Position numbers and translations under genes: made by a program | From: Gemmatimonadota bacterium | GTDB taxonomy: Bacteria > JAAXHH01 | Assembly (NCBI GenBank): GCA_026706345.1 | Contig: JAPOYX010000212.1 | Coordinates: 33,673 to 97,672 of the forward strand | DNA: 64,000 nt | Direction: 5' to 3' | The notes under the pieces: model-generated | Told to the model about the DNA's origin: nothing | The model's database searches: none | Seen by the model: the letters and a program-made list of their open reading frames with translations, nothing else | Part shown: positions 1 to 10,733 of the stretch, in pieces | Layout: every line of letters begins with the position of its first letter | Numbering within the stretch: position 1 is the first letter of the stretch

Positions 1-342
1 CTTGGCTATCATGATCGTCTCGAGTGGCAAGATTACATCGATAGCCTAAGTGATGCACACAAAATCATGCGGTTCAACCCTCCAGAGATCGAGACGCCAG
101 AAGGACTCAACAACTCATTTTCACGATATACATATAGCTATGGTCCTTTGGGCGGATATGGTGTTTTCGCCATGAATACGGCCACAGCTGCCACGGGCAA
201 ACAGGTACTTCAGCTCGAGAGCACTCTTCGTGGGATACTCCCAAATCAGTCCAGAGAAGACTGGTTCAACGCCGCCCACATGATTCAGTACGATCATTTT
301 GAGAGGATTTTCACACCGGAGGTCCTAAAGCGATGGAGTTGA
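1..342 (+). CDS. C-terminal part of a TIGR04255-like protein (partial)
   Basis: The reading frame is open from the first base of the window to a TGA at 340-342, so this is the 3' part of a longer gene. The visible 113 residues end in an aromatic/charged helix (WFNAAHMIQYDHFERIFTPE), which resembles the C-terminal end of TIGR04255 family proteins; the family has no settled function. The next gene starts at 333 inside this one (10-bp overlap), which suggests translational coupling. Base composition is AT-richer than katG downstream, as in the two genes that follow, so the three probably form one acquired cassette. The family call rests on the tail only and is tentative. Confidence 0.55.
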   Translation, partial: LGYHDRLEWQDYIDSLSDAHKIMRFNPPEIETPEGLNNSFSRYTYSYGPLGGYGVFAMNTATAATGKQVLQLESTLRGILPNQSREDWFNAAHMIQYDHFERIFTPEVLKRWS

Positions 343-929
343 AAACGCTTGAATATTCTAACGCAATGGATTCACCCTCAGTATTCATCGATGACAAAGT
401 AGAGGTGTTTGATGTATTCGAGGCGACTACTGTATCGGGTTTCGGCGACAGTGTAACGATCCTTGGTACTTCGGTTGTTTCCAGTTTTGGCAATGTAAAT
501 TTCCAAAGTTCCGGCCAGCCTGACGACTGGAATTCGACCGGACTTCAGAATTTCGCATCGCTGGTTTCTAGCCGGTGTAACTATCTCGAGGGATTGATTG
601 AACTTGAACCAGATTGGGTTTCTGGAGGTTCTGTCAAACCTTCAACGTCTGCGATTTACCTTTCCCAAGCGTTGCTTCGTTACATAAGGACAAAGGTTGT
701 TCGTAAAGAGCTCAATGTTATTCCAAAAATTGTAATGGGTCCTATCCCTAGCGGAGGGATAATCGTTGAACTTCATGCGGATGATGATAACGCAATCAAT
801 GTAACAATTCCAAACGATGATCGAGTAGAGGTGGAGGTGCAGTACGCCGGCTACTACTTCGATGTCAACTTATCGGAGAATGAGTTGATTGGCACGGTAA
901 CATCTCAATATGCCTCCATCTCCCGGTAG
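333..929 (+). CDS. Hypothetical protein, second gene of the AT-rich cassette
   Basis: This 198-residue protein starts with ATG inside the end of the upstream gene and overlaps the downstream gene by 20 bp, so the three ORFs are tightly packed on one transcript. I do not recognise the family. No signal peptide or membrane segment is visible. The C-terminal third (residues 140-190) is rich in beta-type alternation around GPIPSGGIIVELH and VEVEVQYAGYYFDV, which suggests a small beta domain. The middle contains one helical stretch ending in a basic RTKVVRK. The function is unknown; the fixed overlaps imply it works with its neighbours. Confidence 0.65.
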   Translation: MELKTLEYSNAMDSPSVFIDDKVEVFDVFEATTVSGFGDSVTILGTSVVSSFGNVNFQSSGQPDDWNSTGLQNFASLVSSRCNYLEGLIELEPDWVSGGSVKPSTSAIYLSQALLRYIRTKVVRKELNVIPKIVMGPIPSGGIIVELHADDDNAINVTIPNDDRVEVEVQYAGYYFDVNLSENELIGTVTSQYASISR

Positions 930-1317
930 TGAAATTCAAAATGGAGAGGTGTTGTTCAGGTGGTGTCGTAGAGAAGCCTTTCCTGACGGCCAAGTGGATA
1001 TACCGGTCTCACTATTTAATGACAGAGAATTGTCTTGCGATTGGGCGAAGTTTCGTCCTGATCCAACTACTTCCCGTCACGTAACGGAAGGCAAGACTAG
1101 GATAATCGCAATCACGGTATGTGACGAAATCAAGAATCCTCGAAATCCTAAACGAGAAGGACAAATCGAGCCAGCCTGGAAGCAGGAAGTGATATACAAT
1201 CCGATTGCGGACCCTACCCATGGTCCAAACGAGGCTCATTCCCTGATCAAGGGGAGTAAGAAGATGGCAGTCACCACCGCAATTGCAGCAAATTCTACTT
1301 GGTGGGATGTCGAATGA
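910..1317 (+). CDS. Hypothetical protein, third gene of the AT-rich cassette
   Basis: This 135-residue protein starts 20 bp before the end of the previous gene and closes the cassette. It has two tryptophan-bearing motifs (FRWCRREAFPDG near residue 20 and DWAKFRPDP near 45) and a conserved-looking NPIADPTHGPNEAHSLIKG near residue 110, where the histidines could be catalytic or metal-binding. No membrane segment is seen. I do not recognise the family. The 228 bp after it, up to katG, hold no gene I can support. Confidence 0.6.
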   Translation: MPPSPGSEIQNGEVLFRWCRREAFPDGQVDIPVSLFNDRELSCDWAKFRPDPTTSRHVTEGKTRIIAITVCDEIKNPRNPKREGQIEPAWKQEVIYNPIADPTHGPNEAHSLIKGSKKMAVTTAIAANSTWWDVE

Positions 1318-1545
1318 GTGAGCCTGGTGCTCTTTAGGTTTTAATAAATGATGCCTATTCGTTGCCATATAGAATTCTCAACAAGCCACTCTCAACTCCT
1401 ATCTGTTGTATGACGTCGGTTGGTCCAGATCTCATTCGCTTACCATTGTAACCGAGCAATATTCTCCCTCACTACGATTTGTGGAAAACGCTCACACCTA
1501 AATCCTTCGTAGTTCCAACAGCTCCAATACAACCGCCATAAAGAA

Positions 1546-3690
<2,145 letters not shown>

Positions 3691-3915
3691 TTAATGTGTT
3701 CTGAAGTATGACACAAACTTAAAGTCTCGGTGTATATCTGACATATGACCGTTCGGCTATAAAAAATACCGATCTTACCCGTGCCCAGGCAAGAGGAATA
3801 TGGGGAATCTGCACGCGTTCGGAGAACCACCCCGCGTTAAAATCGTCTTGATGCTTAGATGGAAGTTTTGCAAGATGAAATATGGTTCACGCTGTCCCAT
3901 CCGAGGTACACTAGC

Positions 3916-4785
3916 ATGCCATCTCAACTCAATTCAACATATCGCCGCCCGACCATCGTTCCCTTTCTGCTGTGGGTTCTGATATTTGCCGGCTGTGACG
4001 GCTCCGAGGATCCGGTAGGGCCTGACCCGATCGAGCCCGGACCGGACGGGCAGGAGTACATCGAAGTACGGGTCGTTACCGTCGGCCCCACCCTGGCCAA
4101 GTGCTATGGCGTAGGCCTGCGGACGTGCATGGTGGTTGACGGTCTTTTGTTCTATGATGCAATCGAAGGTTTCGAGTACGAGGCCGGCTATACCTACCGC
4201 CTCCGGATCGGCAAATTCGATCCGTGGGGTGGGAATGAGCCGCCGCAGGATGCGAGCCGGTACGCGTACCGGCTGCTGGAGCAACTGGAGAAGACCGCGG
4301 CGCCGTCCACGGCGGTAACCCTGTCAATAGGTCCCGCGCGCGTCGTATGCGCTGGCAGTGACGACTTCTGTCCGGTGGTGGACGGCGCGCCGTACGACGA
4401 CACAATCAATGGCTTCGATTACGAGGCCGGCCATTACTAGACCATCGAGGCCAACCGGTACGGCGATGGACGGTACGTTTTGACAAACGTGGTCTCGAAA
4501 ACCCGGGCGGAAGGAACGGAAGAGGAGATCACCGTCGATTGGGGCAGAGTCGAGTGCGGCGACGGCTATCCCGGGCACTGCAAGGTCTACAACGGCGTCC
4601 CCTATCGTGGCGAGATCGTGGGTTTCCAGCCCAAGCACGAATACAACTATCGGCTGCGCGTCGAAAAGTTCAGCATGCTTCCCGAAGGGATGCCCGGATC
4701 AAACGACGTCATGACCGGGTCACCAGTTGTGCCGGACTACGGTTATCGCTGGCTGGAGACGCTTGAGGAAACGCAGGGCGGATGA
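3916..4785 (+). pseudogene. DUF4377-repeat lipoprotein gene interrupted by an in-frame amber stop
   Basis: The start at 3916 follows a GAGG at 3903 and gives a lipoprotein signal peptide with lipobox LIFAGC, so the product would be anchored at the outer face of a membrane. An upstream in-frame ATG at 3859 is possible but would bury the signal. Three DUF4377-like units follow, each with a GF-x-YEAGY-type core (near 4168, 4411 and 4621). A TAG at 4438-4440 stops translation inside the second unit, but the same frame continues without another stop to 4785 and encodes the rest of unit two and all of unit three. Aligning the units puts the stop where the first unit has a tyrosine (YTYRLRI), so a TAC/TAT to TAG change is the simplest cause. 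The truncated product would be 174 residues. Confidence 0.8.
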
Positions 4786-4921
4786 TTCCGGGGTTCATTA
4801 CATTATGCCGGAGCGCTCGAGCGTGCTTCAAATCGAATGATCCCGCCGCTTCTGCCAATAGCCGAAACGCGAGTTGGTGAAGGCGCGCGTAGCTGAACGC
4901 CGCCGATCCGAAGAGGTTCAT

Positions 4922-5659
4922 ATGTTGACCGACGAACAGATACGGCAGTATCGGGAAGACGGCTATCTCTTCTTTGAAGCCCTGATTCAAGGCGAGCGAT
5001 TAGCCCGTTACAAACAGGTGTTTGATGAACTGGTCGCGGAGGGGCGCAAACTGACCGAGCAGGAACCACACTGGGCGCTCGAGCTGGACGAGCACGGTGA
5101 ACCCCGGGCGGGTTTGCTCCACAAAGTCCAGGGGGTTTGCGTGGTCGACGCCCGTGTGTTGGAACTCGTGCGTGAACCGGCGATCGTAGACCGCGTGGCC
5201 GTACTGATTGGCGAAAACATCGATGTATTCGGCACCAAGTTCTTCCCGAAGTTGCCCGATGGCGGCACGTCAACGGGCTGGCACCAGGACAATTTCTATT
5301 TCGGGACCGATACGGATCGCATTATCAGTTGCGGGATTTATCTGGAAGATTCGGACGTGGAGAATGGCTGTCTGCGGGTGGTGCCCGGCAGCCACCGGAT
5401 CGGTGAGATTGTTGAGCACCGCAGGGAGTTGAGCAGGCATGGCAGTTGGACGAAGGTCGATGAAGCGCAGGCCGTGGACCTGGTCATTCCCGCGGGGACG
5501 GTCGTGCTATTTTCCGCCAATCTCCTGCACGGCGCATACGATAACCACAGCAATCGCACACGCTATAGCACGGCATGGCATTACTTGCCCGAAGAACTCA
5601 ATCCGAAGCAGTTTCTAAAGGGAATTTACGAAGACCGGCACGTGGCGCGGAAGATTTGA
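4922..5659 (+). CDS. Phytanoyl-CoA dioxygenase family protein (1 of 5)
   Basis: A 245-residue Fe(II)/2-oxoglutarate-dependent oxygenase of the PhyH family. The iron triad is H121 and D123 (GWHQDNF) with H203 (LLHGAYDNH), and R212 or R214 just after it is the likely 2-oxoglutarate anchor. The double-stranded beta-helix core covers residues 100-225, and CLRVVPGSH is the usual PhyH core motif. The start at 4922 gives the typical MLTDEQIRQYREDGYL opening; the same frame is open further upstream but that part is unlike the family. The substrate cannot be read from sequence; relatives hydroxylate small molecules rather than phytanoyl-CoA alone. Confidence 0.9.
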   Translation: MLTDEQIRQYREDGYLFFEALIQGERLARYKQVFDELVAEGRKLTEQEPHWALELDEHGEPRAGLLHKVQGVCVVDARVLELVREPAIVDRVAVLIGENIDVFGTKFFPKLPDGGTSTGWHQDNFYFGTDTDRIISCGIYLEDSDVENGCLRVVPGSHRIGEIVEHRRELSRHGSWTKVDEAQAVDLVIPAGTVVLFSANLLHGAYDNHSNRTRYSTAWHYLPEELNPKQFLKGIYEDRHVARKI

Positions 5660-5691
5660 GAAGCACGCTGATGCGTATAACCGCCAACAAC

Positions 5692-6399
5692 TTATGTATT
5701 TTGCTTCCGTAAAACACATTTAAAATCACCCTTCTTCAAAACTGAACTGACCATCTGAAACGGAGAAGCCTCCAGTTCCGCCTTGAGGTCTTCACCGAAG
5801 AAAAAGTGCAAATAGTGTGGCGCTCCCAGGACGAATCCGTCTCCTTCTTCCAGGGTCTCGTAGTCGGGAGCGAATTTACGATGGTTGGCATCGTAGATGT
5901 CTTCGTAACCTTCCAGTACGGAATCCAGGACAGTCTGCGAAAGAAAAACCTCGCCATTGGGATCAAGCACACGCGCGACCTCTTCCAGAAAAGCGATACG
6001 GGACGCGCGGTGCGGGACGTAGCAATAGACGTTTCCCATAAACGCAGCGGCAAATGAGGCGTCGGGAAAAGGCAGAGTCGGCATTTCGTACTGTAGAAAC
6101 GTCACATTGACGCGTTCCGCTTCTGCGGTTTGCTTTGCCTGCTCAATCTGTTTTTTGGCAACATCGATACCGGTGACGTCGTATCCCTGCCGTGCAAGTG
6201 CGAAGCATAATCGTCCTGTCGCGCATCCAATGTCTAAGAGGCGACTGTCTAGCGGGTACTTTCCTACAAACGCCTGTTCCGCCTCCCGGATACCGTCTTT
6301 CAGCTCTTCTTTTCGGATATCGAGTTCTTCAGGGCCATTGTACTTGTCCTTTACGGAGTGCAGCAATCTCCGGGATTCCTGTGCGCTATTGGCAGCCAT
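5692..6399 (-). CDS. Class I SAM-dependent methyltransferase
   Basis: About 235 residues from the preferred start (MAANSAQESRR). Motif I, LLDIGCATGRLCFALA, is the SAM-binding glycine loop, followed by the acidic residue in VTGIDVAKK; LPFPDASFAAAFMGNVYCYV covers motifs II-III. The frame is open another 26 codons upstream, but that part is basic and unlike the family. The substrate is unknown. It converges on the PhyH gene at 4922. The Shine-Dalgarno is weak. Confidence 0.85.
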   Translation of the reverse strand: MAANSAQESRRLLHSVKDKYNGPEELDIRKEELKDGIREAEQAFVGKYPLDSRLLDIGCATGRLCFALARQGYDVTGIDVAKKQIEQAKQTAEAERVNVTFLQYEMPTLPFPDASFAAAFMGNVYCYVPHRASRIAFLEEVARVLDPNGEVFLSQTVLDSVLEGYEDIYDANHRKFAPDYETLEEGDGFVLGAPHYLHFFFGEDLKAELEASPFQMVSSVLKKGDFKCVLRKQNT

Positions 6400-6501
6400 T
6401 GGTCGTGTCGCCTTGATTTTTGATGTAACGAGCAGTGCCTGGATACAAATGCCCCGCCCCGCGCGCCGGTATGCCATCCAGGGATCTGAGCCCCTACCCG
6501 A

Positions 6502-7093
6502 TCAGAACACGCCCGGGATGAGGGCGCGGCGGTTCGGTGGGTAGTCCGGGAACTCTTTTCGGTACCATTGGTGGTTGCTGCGGGCCCTGGGGACCAGATT
6601 GGCGATCGTAAAGGCACAGAACGCCAGTCCGCCGAGCGACCAGGTCGCGATCGCCCAACCCGTCCATTCCATGATTTCGCCCAGGTAGTTCGGGCAGGAG
6701 ACGTACCGGAAGGCGCCGCGGCCGGGGATGGCGTATCCCGTCCTTCCCTGTTTCCGCAGGCTCAGCAGAATGTTGTCGCTGTGCACGTTCAGAAACATGC
6801 CGGCGGCGAAAACCGCCAGTCCGATCAGGAAACACGGTTCGGTCAACCATGAAACGCCGTACTCCCCGAAGTGCGAGACGAACCGAGCGTTTACGTAAGC
6901 GTTCAGCACATTGAAGAAGAACCCCGCTCCAGCGGCAATCAGCGGCATGCTTCGCCCGGTGCGGATCCGAAACGGGTAGATGAGCGTCCGGTTGACGTAG
7001 TGTATCTGCCACATCGCCAGGAACACCAGCGGGGCCATGTTCAGGGCCGAATATGGTCCACACGAGCAGGCGATAGATCTCGGGCTCTGACAT
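6502..7093 (-). pseudogene. Steroid 5-alpha-reductase (SRD5A-like) gene with an N-terminal deletion and frame change
   Basis: The C-terminal reading frame (about 6502-7045) encodes a clear 3-oxo-5-alpha-steroid 4-dehydrogenase family membrane enzyme: IHYVNRTLIYPFRIR, LNVHSDNILLSLRK, NYLGEIMEWTGWA and YPPNRRALIPGVF are the conserved cytosolic and membrane motifs, and the end matches the family exactly. In a different frame, ATG at 7093 opens MSEPEIYRLLVWTIFG, which is a normal N-terminus for this family. The frames meet near 7045. Judged against the family, roughly 55-65 residues (the first membrane helices) are missing. So the gene looks like a deletion derivative. Alternatively, translation from an upstream start in the C-terminal frame (open to 7146) could give a shortened protein with a foreign N-terminus. 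A 16-bp tandem array lies directly upstream of the ATG. Confidence 0.75.
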
Positions 7094-7156
7094 TTCAACC
7101 GTCCGCAATCTCGACCGTCCGCAATCTCAACCGTCCGGCATTTCAAACGACCAACA
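7093..7156. repeat. Four tandem 16-bp units at the 5' end of the SRD5A-like gene
   Basis: Units at 7093-7108, 7109-7124, 7125-7140 and 7141-7156 share the pattern TYTCRACCGTCCGCAA, with increasing divergence away from the gene. Read on the gene's strand, each unit carries a GGACGG that could act as a ribosome site, and the array begins at the start codon itself. Confidence 0.8.
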
Positions 7157-7205
7157 TACCTGATTCGTCGAATCAGCTACCTGGATCGTTGACCGCGACC
7201 AACTT

Positions 7206-8345
7206 TTAGTAAATCCACGGGACGATCCGGTACTTCACCTGTGCCTGGTACTCCGCCCATTTTTCGGCGCCGTATTTCCCGGCGCAGTGCCTTTCGTCAT
7301 CCCGTTGACGGTAGGTGAACAGCGAGACGATGAAGAGAAAATAGGTCCAGGCCCAGAAATTCGTGAAGTAGCCGAATACCAGGGCGATGGACAGGGCAAG
7401 AAACCCTTCGCCCATGTAGTTTAAGTGTCGGGCGACGCCCCAGAGGCCGCTGCACAGGATCCTGCGGTCGCCGGCCTGAATGTATTTCGGCTCGATGAGG
7501 CCGAGGAACTTGCGTTCGGGCCATCGCTTGAACGTGTACTTCTGCAGGTTGGCGCCGCGGGAGATGCCCCAGCCGAACAGGAACAGCGCGGACGTGCCGA
7601 TGAGCCAGACATTCGTCCAGACCGGCGAGAATCCGGGGTTCGGGTACGCGGCCAAACCCCACAGTGGGAGGATGAACAGCCATCCGTAGACCACGAGACA
7701 GCCCCAGATCAGCTTGAAGCCCACATTCTCGTGGATCAGGTCGTAGGTATAGAGCTGTACGCGCTCGAAGACCATGTAGTCCATGATGTAGAAGGTGAAG
7801 AACGCCGCATACAGGATAACACCCGGATTGGTATTCTCGCCGAAAAGCTCGTAATGGTACACGGCCCCGGACAGGGCGTTGAGCGACAGCATCGTTCCGC
7901 CTACGACGTACATGTACATCTTCACGTCGATACGTTCCTTGAAGAACGAAATCTCCTGCGCCCGGCCGAACCACCATGCCAGGAAACGGTTCTTCACCTT
8001 GCCCTGCGGCTGGCTGAACACGGCAATCAGGGTGAAGATTATGCTGAAGACCGTTCCGCCGGCCACGGCATAGATCGAGGACCGGTAGAACCAGTCGTGG
8101 GGAAGCCCGGTGAGTTCGAGCGCCCACACGACGATCGCGATCAAGAACACGAGCAGGCCGTTGAGCCGGTAATTGCGATGCTCACCGGTCTCCAGGTTGA
8201 CGACGTAGCCGGGGACCCACCTGCCGGGCAGCAATAGCTGGACCAGGAAGAACACGGCGTAGATCACCAGCGGGGTGAAGAACCCCAATATCGCTTCCGT
8301 CCGGGACAGTTCGAAAAGGTGTTCGATGCCCAGCCATTCTATCAT
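7206..8345 (-). CDS. ERG4/ERG24-type sterol reductase-like membrane protein
   Basis: A 379-residue polytopic membrane protein with about nine or ten hydrophobic segments. The C-terminal third carries the signature of the sterol C14/C24/C7 reductase family: a W-G-x-x-R-H-L-N-Y-M-G-E stretch (WGVARHLNYMGE) and a terminal RDDERHCAGKYGAEKW followed by YRIVPWIY. These parts bind NADPH in the family. In eukaryotes the enzymes reduce sterol ring double bonds; bacterial members are sporadic. The start at 8345 (MIEWLG) has an AGGGGAA ribosome site. The adjacent SRD5A-like gene on the same strand, 113 bp downstream, suggests a two-step reduction of a steroid-like or polyprenoid substrate. No cyclase or squalene epoxidase lies in the window. 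Confidence 0.85.
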   Translation of the reverse strand: MIEWLGIEHLFELSRTEAILGFFTPLVIYAVFFLVQLLLPGRWVPGYVVNLETGEHRNYRLNGLLVFLIAIVVWALELTGLPHDWFYRSSIYAVAGGTVFSIIFTLIAVFSQPQGKVKNRFLAWWFGRAQEISFFKERIDVKMYMYVVGGTMLSLNALSGAVYHYELFGENTNPGVILYAAFFTFYIMDYMVFERVQLYTYDLIHENVGFKLIWGCLVVYGWLFILPLWGLAAYPNPGFSPVWTNVWLIGTSALFLFGWGISRGANLQKYTFKRWPERKFLGLIEPKYIQAGDRRILCSGLWGVARHLNYMGEGFLALSIALVFGYFTNFWAWTYFLFIVSLFTYRQRDDERHCAGKYGAEKWAEYQAQVKYRIVPWIY

Positions 8346-8448
8346 GATCGAATTCCCCTTTCTCAAATGGTGTGTGGATGCTTTATGTTAGTCTGTATCA
8401 TCCGGCTGCGAAAGGAAAACGACGTAAGGAAACAGTGAAAGGCAAACC

Positions 8449-9864
8449 ATGAACACGTCTAACCAGCTAAGCGCCGGTGCGGCGACGATCGACATATCCC
8501 CGCCGCTCGGGACGCACCTGGCGGGCAGCGGAGCAGGTGACCATCGTCCGACCCGGGCCGTATTGGATCCGCTCTATGCCAAGTCCATCGTCTTCGAGGC
8601 AGGCGGGCGGCGCGTCTGCCTGGTGATCCTGGATCTCACCATTGTCACCGGCGAATACACGGACAGGATCCGTGCAGCCATCAGCGAGCAAACGGGTATT
8701 GAACGGGACGCGATCATGGTCCAGGCGACTCAGACGCATTCCGCTCCGAGCCTCGGTTACTTTATGCTGGATCCGGATTTTCCATTGGAGACCAACGAGG
8801 AAACGGAGTATCTGCGCGGGGCCGAGCGGGCCTATGGCGACCGGGCCGCAGCCGCTGCGGTAGAGGCGGCGGTCGAAGCGGCGGGTCGGCTGCAACCCGT
8901 GCGCGTCGGCCTGGGCCGCGGTGTGCTGGGCGACCTGGCTTTCAACAGGCGCGGCATTCGCAGGGACGGCACCATATTCATGCCCAGGCCGCTGGGCCGG
9001 GAGCGGCAGCCCTTCGGGATCTCGGATGTATGCTACCTGGAAGGTCCTATCGATCCGGAGGTAGGCGTGTGCTGCGTCCAGGATATGGATGGGAAACCGC
9101 TGGCCTTTCTCCTGCACTACACCTGCCATCCGGTCAATGCTTACGGAAACAGCGAGACCTTCCTGGCCGCGTCGGCGGATTGGCCCGGTGCCTGGGCCTG
9201 GGAGATGCAGCGGGAGTTCGGTCCCGATACCGTGCCGCTGGTCGTCAACGGATGTTGCGGCAACATCAACCCCTGGCACCCCTACGACCCGGATTTCCGG
9301 CCGGACCACCAGCGGATGGGCCGCGGATTGTCCAGCCTGAGCGAACGTATCGTGCATGCCATGACGTTCGAAGACGAAGCCACGCTGGATACCAGGATCA
9401 TAAAGATCGGCCTGCCCTTTCGCGAGATACCTGAAGCACGCCTGCGCGAAGTCGATGCGATTCTCGCCGAGCATCCAGAACCGCCGCGCGAAGCGGCCGG
9501 CCAGGTGGACCCGCGCTGGTTCCGGGCGGCGTCGACCCGCAGCGTCGAACTGTGCAGGCAGCGGGACGGCGAGTTCAGCTATGAGATCCAGGCCTTTCGC
9601 ATCGGCGATCTTTGTATCGTCGGCCTTCCCGGGGAACCTTTCGTGGAAGGGCAACTGGCGCTCAAACTAAACTCGCCGGCCTCCTATCTATGTCCGGCAC
9701 ACCTCACGACGCACTATGTCGGTTACCTGCCGACGCGGGGGGCTTATCCCCGTGGTGGACACGAAGCCAACGAAGACGTTACCTACTGGGCCAAGCTGGC
9801 CCCCGGCTGCATGGAAACCGTGATCGAGCGGGCGCGGGAACTGGTGCAGGAGCTGTTTGGATAA
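8449..9864 (+). CDS. Neutral/alkaline non-lysosomal ceramidase-like protein
   Basis: 471 residues matching the N-terminal, catalytic-type domain of neutral/alkaline ceramidases. The opening AGAATIDISPPLG, the ATQTHSAPS stretch near residue 100 (metal and catalytic region in ceramidases) and the FLLHYTCHPVN and NGCCGNINPW motifs near residues 222-280 fit this family. It is shorter than true ceramidases (about 650-750 residues), lacks their C-terminal beta domain and has no obvious signal peptide, so it may act on another amide or ester in the cytoplasm. A GAAAGG ribosome site precedes the ATG. The last codons and stop are partly duplicated just downstream (GCGCTGTTTGGAT at 9869 repeats the end of the gene). 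Confidence 0.88.
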   Translation: MNTSNQLSAGAATIDISPPLGTHLAGSGAGDHRPTRAVLDPLYAKSIVFEAGGRRVCLVILDLTIVTGEYTDRIRAAISEQTGIERDAIMVQATQTHSAPSLGYFMLDPDFPLETNEETEYLRGAERAYGDRAAAAAVEAAVEAAGRLQPVRVGLGRGVLGDLAFNRRGIRRDGTIFMPRPLGRERQPFGISDVCYLEGPIDPEVGVCCVQDMDGKPLAFLLHYTCHPVNAYGNSETFLAASADWPGAWAWEMQREFGPDTVPLVVNGCCGNINPWHPYDPDFRPDHQRMGRGLSSLSERIVHAMTFEDEATLDTRIIKIGLPFREIPEARLREVDAILAEHPEPPREAAGQVDPRWFRAASTRSVELCRQRDGEFSYEIQAFRIGDLCIVGLPGEPFVEGQLALKLNSPASYLCPAHLTTHYVGYLPTRGAYPRGGHEANEDVTYWAKLAPGCMETVIERARELVQELFG

Positions 9865-9889
9865 CAGGCGCTGTTTGGATCGCTATGAG

Positions 9890-10660
9890 TTACCGTGGGA
9901 CGTCCTCGACGTCCAGGATGTAGCGCGCCAGCTGGGACAGGCGTTGGGCAGTCGCGGACTGCAGGCATTCCCGCTGATTGGTCTGTTGCGGGTGTTCACG
10001 GGCTATAAAGGCACAGTGCAGGGCTCGCCGGGGGGCATCGCTGCGGTTCACGTACGAGCTGTGCCAGAGGCTGCCGTTGAATACGGCCACCGAACCCGCG
10101 CGGCCCGTCAGATGCGCCTGGTCGGGGTGGTCCGCCAGGCGATCCGCCACGTGGTCGGTAATCCTGCCGGGTATCAGGTGGCTGCCGGGCACGCAGCGCG
10201 TCGCGCCGTTCACCTCGGTGAAGTCGTCGAGCATCCACAAGGAATTGACGACGTGGTACGGCCCGCCGGGCTCGGCAGGTTGGCCCCAATCGGCGTGCAG
10301 TATCTGTAACCCGCTTCCGGGCAGGGGGTCGTGTCCGTTGAGCGAGTGTAGCTTGAACGGCCGCTGCAGGATATGGAAGACTGCCGTCAAGAGCTCGGGC
10401 TGCAGGTAGACCGCATCGAATGCCGATCCCTTGTTGACCAGGTCGGCAAGCCGGCGCACGCCTTCCATCTGAGCGACTTCCACGCCAGCTTTTTCACCCT
10501 CGCGATCATATGTCGTATCAAATGCATGGCGCAACTCGGCGAGCCAGTCCGGCGGGATGATCTCCTCCAACACGATGAAACCATCGGTGTCCAGCGCGCC
10601 GCGTTGGGCGTCCGTCAGCGGCCGGGGTTCGAATCCCCGGTCAAGCAATTCGTGGTCCAA
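9890..10660 (-). CDS. Phytanoyl-CoA dioxygenase family protein (2 of 5), TTG start
   Basis: 256 residues from a TTG at 10660, preceded by AGGAAA at the right distance; no ATG or GTG in frame gives a family-like N-terminus. Iron ligands are H122 and D124 (ILHADWG) and H200 (LWHSSYVN), with R211/R212 as the 2-oxoglutarate anchor; the RCVPGSH core motif is present. It lies 73 bp behind the SDR gene on the same strand and is likely co-transcribed with it, which pairs an oxygenase with a dehydrogenase. The substrate is unknown. Confidence 0.87.
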   Translation of the reverse strand: MDHELLDRGFEPRPLTDAQRGALDTDGFIVLEEIIPPDWLAELRHAFDTTYDREGEKAGVEVAQMEGVRRLADLVNKGSAFDAVYLQPELLTAVFHILQRPFKLHSLNGHDPLPGSGLQILHADWGQPAEPGGPYHVVNSLWMLDDFTEVNGATRCVPGSHLIPGRITDHVADRLADHPDQAHLTGRAGSVAVFNGSLWHSSYVNRSDAPRRALHCAFIAREHPQQTNQRECLQSATAQRLSQLARYILDVEDVPR

Positions 10661-10733
10661 ATTGGTTTTCCTGTAGATTGATGCCGGTTTATGGTGGATG
10701 CCGCGAGGTGTGCTGCGCGCGCGGCGTGTCGTA

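Noticed and set aside
10623..10645. A perfect tRNA T-arm-like hairpin (GGGGTTCGAATCCCC)
   Set aside because: It lies inside the PhyH gene 2 coding region and no acceptor, D-arm or anticodon arm can be formed around it.
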